Shown: positions 60,213 through 64,000 of the stretch, piece by piece | Position numbering within the stretch: position 1 is the first letter of the stretch | Layout: each line of letters opens with the position of its first letter | Source: Kordiimonas sp. SCSIO 12610 | Lineage (GTDB): Bacteria; Pseudomonadota; Alphaproteobacteria; Sphingomonadales; Kordiimonadaceae | Reading direction: 5' to 3' | Assembly: GCF_024398015.1 (NCBI RefSeq) | Contig: NZ_CP073747.1 | Location: 1,622,501 to 1,686,500 of the forward strand | Length of the DNA stretch: 64,000 nt | Notes under the pieces: model-generated | The model's input: the letters and a program-made list of their open reading frames with translations, nothing else | Database searches by the model: none | What the model was told of the DNA's origin: nothing | Position numbers and translations under genes: made by a program

Positions 60213-60980
60213 ATGGATTATACAAAGTTAATGGATTTCACAGGCAAGGTTGTTTTTGTCAGTGGTTCTTCACGCGGAATTGGTGAGGCGATTGTGCGTG
60301 CGTTCGCTGCCAATGGTGCTGATGTTATTGTATCATCCCGTGATCAGGCTGTTTGTGACGCGGTTGCTGAAAGTATCCGTGCTGATGGCGGCAAAGCGGC
60401 GGGTAAGGCCTGCCACGCTGGTCGTATGGAAGATATTACAGCAGTTTTTGACTGGATTAAGGAAACCTATGGTCGCCTTGATGTGTTGGTGAACTGCGGC
60501 GGCACAAATCCATTTTACGGTAATATCGGCGAAACGCCAGAGGCTGCGTTTGACAAAACAATTGATGTCAACCTAAAGGGTCCTTTTTATCTGTCGGCGA
60601 AGGCGGTTGAGATGATGCAGGGGCAGGGCGGCGGTGCCATTGTGAATGTTGCGTCGATCAATGGTATTAAGCCGGGTCATTTACAGGGCGTATATTCTAT
60701 GACCAAATCGGCAATGATTAATATGACACAAGCTTTTGCGCGTGAATACGGCAAGGATAAAATCCGTGTTAATGCCATTTGCCCCGGATTTATCGATACC
60801 AAGATGACCGCCGTCTTTACAGCCAATGATAAGCTCGTTGATCAGTATACAAGCAGTTTCCCAATTCAGCGAGTTGGTAAACCAGAAGATATGGTTGGCG
60901 GCGTGCTGTATTTGGCGTCAGACGCTGCGGGCTTCACAACAGGCACAACTCTGACAATGGATGGCGGGCACCTGGCCTAG
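60213..60980 (+). CDS. Short-chain dehydrogenase/reductase
   Basis: 255-residue classical SDR: SGSSRGIGEAIV, NCGG in place of NNAG (VLVNCGGTNPF), catalytic serine in NVASINGIKP, and YxxxK as YSMTKSAMINM. The C-terminal end has LASDAAGFTTGTTLTMDGGH, typical of FabG-like and 3-hydroxyacyl enzymes. The sequence is similar to 3-oxoacyl-ACP reductase-like SDRs. It is followed 56 bp later by the APH-like kinase. Confidence 0.93.
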   Translation: MDYTKLMDFTGKVVFVSGSSRGIGEAIVRAFAANGADVIVSSRDQAVCDAVAESIRADGGKAAGKACHAGRMEDITAVFDWIKETYGRLDVLVNCGGTNPFYGNIGETPEAAFDKTIDVNLKGPFYLSAKAVEMMQGQGGGAIVNVASINGIKPGHLQGVYSMTKSAMINMTQAFAREYGKDKIRVNAICPGFIDTKMTAVFTANDKLVDQYTSSFPIQRVGKPEDMVGGVLYLASDAAGFTTGTTLTMDGGHLA

Positions 60981-60993
60981 ACCGCGGCTACCA

Positions 60994-61022
60994 GATTTGT
61001 GTTCAGCCGGATTTGTGTTCAG
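60994..61022 (+). repeat. Short direct repeat between SDR and phosphotransferase genes
   Basis: GATTTGTGTTCAG occurs twice (60994-61006, 61010-61022), a 16-bp period. The second copy leads directly into the AAGGA ribosome-binding site of the 61036 gene. It is most likely a local slippage duplication. Confidence 0.85.
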
Positions 61023-61035
61023 TAAGGATAACACT

Positions 61036-62109
61036 ATGAGTGAAGAATTAAATAAAACGATTGATGTCCGTGAAGGTGAAGAGCTTGACATCGGTACCAT
61101 TGATAAACTGATCAAAGAAAGGGTTGAGGGTGTTACGGGAACACCCGAGGTTCGACAGTTCCAAAGCGGACAGTCCAACCTGACATATTCGATTGTGTAT
61201 GGCGAAAAGCGGCTTGTGCTAAGGCGCCCCCCTTTCGGGACTAAACCCAAATCAGGTCATAGTATGATCCGTGAGTTTTCGGTGATGAATGCCCTGCGCC
61301 CAGTTTTTCCTGCTGTTCCAGAAACATATTTTCATATGGATGATGAAACCAGCCCGATCGGTGCCGAATTTTATGTGATGGAACAGGTCGCAGGCTGGAA
61401 GCTTGGTCGTAAAATCCCTTCAGACTGGAATTTTTCTGAAGAGGACACACACAAGCTCGGCATTACTTTTTTTGAAAAGCTGATGGATCTTCACAAGGTG
61501 GATTATAAAGCGATCGGTCTTGGTGATTTTGGCAAGCCAGAAGGCTATGTGGAACGCCAAATTAAGGGCTGGAACGGCAGGTATCAGCGCGCACACACGG
61601 ATGACGTGGAAACATTTGAAGATGTGATGAAGTGGCTTGAGGATAATATGCCTGAAACAGAGGCTGGGCATGCCATTGTTCACGGTGACTATCGCCTCGA
61701 TAACGTGATCCTGAATGAAAAGAATCCTTTCCATATTGATGCAATTCTTGATTGGGAAATAAGCGCGCTTGGTGACCCATTGATGGACCTTGGGAATACG
61801 CTTGCTTATTGGATAGAGGCCGATGATCCTGCGGCCAGCCGCGCGATGAATATGCAGCCAAGCGACGCACCGGGTATGCCAACACGCGCCGAGATCGTTG
61901 AGCTGTACGCCAAACGGACAGGCTTTGACCTTAGTAAATTTGATTATTATCTAGTTTACGGGATTTTCCGTCTCGCGGTTATTCTACAACAAATTTACTA
62001 TCGCTATTATCATGGTCAGACCAAGAATAAAAACTTTGCTGGCTTTGCCATGCAGGTAAATGCCCTTGGTAATCGCGCTCGTGACCTGATTGCTCAGGCG
62101 AATATTTAG
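61036..62109 (+). CDS. Phosphotransferase family protein (ACAD10-like/APH fold)
   Basis: 357-residue aminoglycoside-phosphotransferase-fold protein. QFQSGQSNLTYSI (nucleotide loop), IVHGDYRLDNVIL (Brenner-type catalytic motif, with the Asp of HGD) and AILDWEISALGDPLMDLG with the Mg-binding DW-E. These proteins commonly sit beside acyl-CoA dehydrogenases and SDRs and are thought to phosphorylate hydroxyacyl-CoA or related substrates. Start at ATG 61036, AAGGA 8 bp upstream. Confidence 0.9.
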   Translation: MSEELNKTIDVREGEELDIGTIDKLIKERVEGVTGTPEVRQFQSGQSNLTYSIVYGEKRLVLRRPPFGTKPKSGHSMIREFSVMNALRPVFPAVPETYFHMDDETSPIGAEFYVMEQVAGWKLGRKIPSDWNFSEEDTHKLGITFFEKLMDLHKVDYKAIGLGDFGKPEGYVERQIKGWNGRYQRAHTDDVETFEDVMKWLEDNMPETEAGHAIVHGDYRLDNVILNEKNPFHIDAILDWEISALGDPLMDLGNTLAYWIEADDPAASRAMNMQPSDAPGMPTRAEIVELYAKRTGFDLSKFDYYLVYGIFRLAVILQQIYYRYYHGQTKNKNFAGFAMQVNALGNRARDLIAQANI

Positions 62110-62141
62110 CGTAAATTTGATAAAACAAATGGGGTAACGAT

Positions 62142-62795
62142 ATGAATATTGTTTTTGCACTTTTCGATATGGTTACCCAGTTGGATTTTACGGGGCCTGC
62201 GCAAATTCTAAGTAGGCTTCCAAATGCAACTGTTCATGTTGCTGCGAAGAAAGTCAGACCAATTCAAACGGACTCTGGTTTTTCCATAAACCCATCAACC
62301 AGTTTCAATGAATGCCCGCAGGCAGACATATTATGTGTTCCAGGTGGCTTCGGGGTTCCTGACGCCATCGAAGAGGGCACTATTGTTGAATTCTTCAAAA
62401 GGCAAGCAGGCGGTGCAAAATATATAACGTCTGTATGTACTGGCGCCTTTATTTTAGGGGCTGCTGGCCTATTGGAGGGCAAGCGAGCCACCACCCACTG
62501 GGCTTATACTGATTTACTAAAGGACGTTGGTGCACGGTACACAGAGGGCCGTGTTGTTGTTGACGGTAATACCTACACAGGTGGCGGTGTAACGGCAGGG
62601 ATTGATTTTGCGCTTATGCTTGCAAGCGAGGTGGCAGGCAAACAGGTTTCTGCAAGTCTTGAGTTAGGCTTTGAATATAATCCCATGCCACCGAACGGTT
62701 CTGGTCACCCAAGCATTGCACCCGATGAAATAGCAGGCCCAATGAAAGACAGGTATGTGGAGAATGTCGGGATGATGGCAAAAGCCATCGCCTAG
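62142..62795 (+). CDS. DJ-1/PfpI-family protein (isonitrile hydratase-like)
   Basis: 217-residue DJ-1/PfpI glutamine-amidotransferase-like protein. The nucleophile elbow is YITSVCTGAFILGAAGLL, with the cysteine at about residue 100, the acid residue before it, and ATTHWAYTDLL afterwards, in the form typical of the isonitrile hydratase (InhA)/ThiJ group. Converges with the tesB-like gene (6-bp gap). Confidence 0.9.
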   Translation: MNIVFALFDMVTQLDFTGPAQILSRLPNATVHVAAKKVRPIQTDSGFSINPSTSFNECPQADILCVPGGFGVPDAIEEGTIVEFFKRQAGGAKYITSVCTGAFILGAAGLLEGKRATTHWAYTDLLKDVGARYTEGRVVVDGNTYTGGGVTAGIDFALMLASEVAGKQVSASLELGFEYNPMPPNGSGHPSIAPDEIAGPMKDRYVENVGMMAKAIA

Positions 62796-62801
62796 AATTA
62801 T

Positions 62802-63665
62802 TTATTCTTCTGGCTTTAATCTTAACAGGCATTCCTGTGCCGTAGAGGCAATCAAACGACCATCCCGCGTATAGAGCGCACCGCGTGCAAGACCACGGCC
62901 TTTTCCTGTCCAGTATCCTTCTGTTTTATAGTAAATCCACTCGTCTACTCTGAAGCTATTGCGGTGGAACCAAACGCTGTGGTCAAGGCTTGCAACGGTT
63001 TTAAGGCGTGGGTCACGTGGGATCATCGCATGAGGGCGTAAGTTGCTCGACAGAAAAGCAAAATCGGACGCATAGGCGAGAAGGCGTTGATGCAGTGTAG
63101 TATCACCTTCAATCGTATCCTTCCAACGCACCCAATATCCGGTAACCGGGTCTTTGGGGTGCGGATTTTCAAGGTCCATGCGGTCGATTGAACGCATTTC
63201 TGTTGGCATGTAAGCGCGTTTTTTAGGGTCGCTACCCACTGCACGCAGAATGCGGGCATAATATGCTTCATCATCGTCTAGATCTTCGGGTTGCGGCACG
63301 TCTGGCATATCGATTTGGTGGGCTACACCGTCTTCTCCGACATGGAAGGATACCGCCACCGTGAAAATGGCTTCACCGTCCTGTATGGCGACAACGCGGC
63401 GCGTTACAAAACTTCTGCCATCCCGGATCGGATCTACATCATAAATGATCGGGCGATCTGCCTTGCCGGGGCGCAGGAAATAGCTGTGAAGCGAGTGTGG
63501 CTTGTATTCAGGGTCAACAGTGAGGCAAGCCGCTTCCATGGCTTGTGCCACAACATGCCCACCGAACACATGGCGGTTTGGCCACTGGTTAGGCTCTCCT
63601 CTGAAAAGAAGTCTGTCGATCTGCTCAACCTTGAGGCCTTCAAGTATACTTGCCACACTTGTCAT
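62802..63665 (-). CDS. tesB: Acyl-CoA thioesterase II (TesB-like)
   Basis: 287-residue double hot-dog thioesterase. Features of TesB: RLLFRGEPNQWPNRHVFGGHVVAQAM at the N-terminus, the second hot dog with LDHSVWFHRNSFRVDEWIYY, and RGLARGALYTRDGRLIASTAQE with the conserved GxxxG and Q. It hydrolyses medium- to long-chain acyl-CoA. It lies just after the class II aldolase gene in the same direction, about 30 bp away. Confidence 0.95.
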   Translation of the reverse strand: MTSVASILEGLKVEQIDRLLFRGEPNQWPNRHVFGGHVVAQAMEAACLTVDPEYKPHSLHSYFLRPGKADRPIIYDVDPIRDGRSFVTRRVVAIQDGEAIFTVAVSFHVGEDGVAHQIDMPDVPQPEDLDDDEAYYARILRAVGSDPKKRAYMPTEMRSIDRMDLENPHPKDPVTGYWVRWKDTIEGDTTLHQRLLAYASDFAFLSSNLRPHAMIPRDPRLKTVASLDHSVWFHRNSFRVDEWIYYKTEGYWTGKGRGLARGALYTRDGRLIASTAQECLLRLKPEE

Positions 63666-63695
63666 AAAATATCCTGAGTTTTCTATTTATTATTG

Positions 63696-64000
63696 TTAGT
63701 CGCGGAAACTGCTGTCCATACGGTCCAGTTTACGCAGTAGCGCTGGCCAAACCAGTAGATCAGCACCGTTTGCGCCGGCAACAGCCTGTAAGTCATTAAT
63801 GGTATTTTGAATAGATTCTTCACTAGGATGCTGAATTTCAGCGCCAGCGGTTTGTGTAAGAATTTGAATTTTACAGGCCTTTTCAAGGAAATACATCAAT
63901 TCAAACGCCTGTGCGATAGATTTGCCCGCAGTTAGCGTGCCATGGTTTCTAAGCATAAGGGCATTTTTCTCACCCATATCAGCGACAAGGCGCTCTTTTT
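63696..64000 (-). CDS. Class II aldolase/adducin family protein, partial
   Basis: C-terminal 101 residues of a minus-strand gene that begins beyond the right edge. ALMLRNHGTLTAGKS contains the second metal-binding histidine motif (RNHG) and the class II aldolase family's substrate loop; FELMYFLEKACKIQI is the following helix. The first metal-binding motif and the start are outside the window. Substrate unknown; such proteins act as aldolases, epimerases or dehydratases of sugars or act in methylthio pathways. It precedes tesB by about 30 bp. Confidence 0.85.
   Translation of the reverse strand, partial: KERLVADMGEKNALMLRNHGTLTAGKSIAQAFELMYFLEKACKIQILTQTAGAEIQHPSEESIQNTINDLQAVAGANGADLLVWPALLRKLDRMDSSFRD

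Noticed and set aside
60994-61022. Attachment site or mobile-element end
   Set aside because: The two 13-bp copies are only 3 bp apart with no element between them; slippage is the simpler explanation.
1-64000. tRNA, rRNA, insertion sequence, integrase or prophage genes
   Set aside because: None seen on either strand while reading; no cloverleaf, transposase DDE or tyrosine-recombinase motifs were recognised. A tRNAscan or IS search was not possible.

Overview
The window reads as a chromosomal segment of a Gram-negative, probably marine, alphaproteobacterium with moderate GC (mid to high 40s percent by eye). The evidence is a DUF1476 protein (the zeta inhibitor of the F1-ATPase, known essentially from Alphaproteobacteria), a purC-purS-purQ-purL operon near bolA-grxD, the pdxH / dnaJ-like / yihY-like / fabI / aroC neighbourhood, the xseB-ispA-dxs-tlyA-rlmD run and a DUF2336 protein. 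I cannot place the genus. No rRNA, tRNA, CRISPR array, transposase, integrase or prophage is visible. Nearly all of the sequence is genes; the largest gap (33400-33693) looks like a small RNA locus.

Layout. 1-2.9 kb: a broken-off HCCA-isomerase-like gene, a short-chain dehydrogenase, a secreted methyltransferase and a cyclic-nucleotide-binding/FHA fusion. 3.0-5.3 kb (minus): bolA, grxD, aldo-keto reductase, acetyltransferase. 5.4-10.4 kb: mostly plus-strand accessory genes (glycosyltransferase, double-motif aspartic protease, lipase-like hydrolase, DUF1330, two envelope proteins) that lie between bolA and purL. 10.4-14.3 kb: purCSQL. 14.6-20.3 kb: ATPase zeta subunit, a PEP-CTERM surface protein, a large TPR protein and a three-gene partner-switching module (STAS, response-regulator PP2C phosphatase, HATPase kinase). 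20.3-26.6 kb: LysR regulator, TPR protein, secreted peptidase-like hydrolase, NatAB-like ABC exporter, sigma factor and a likely membrane anti-sigma factor. 26.6-33.4 kb: chemoreceptor, mnmC, gamma-carbonic anhydrase, DUF2336, class V aminotransferase. 33.4-33.7 kb: a sigma-54-type promoter, two stem-loops carrying the same loop motif, and a strong terminator. 33.7-39.4 kb: D-2-hydroxyacid dehydrogenase, threonylcarbamoyl-AMP synthase, acyl-CoA dehydrogenase, MBL hydrolase. 39.4-44.7 kb: isoprenoid and RNA-modification housekeeping genes. 44.8-49.2 kb: a three-gene operon of an outer-membrane porin, a secreted protein with eight internal repeats and a chemoreceptor. 49.3-56.1 kb: an orphan Imm8-type immunity gene coupled to a hydrolase, then aroC, fabI, yihY-like, dnaJ-like, pdxH. 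56.2-64 kb: a run of aldehyde, alcohol and acyl-CoA metabolism genes.

The strongest candidates for something undescribed are (i) the roughly 129-nt sigma-54-driven small RNA at 33543-33671, (ii) the porin / eight-repeat protein / chemoreceptor operon with a nested palindrome in front of it, and (iii) several hairpins that cover the ribosome-binding site of the following gene (21973-22022, 32231-32259, 51299-51330). Functional statements rest on motif recognition by eye; no database search was run.
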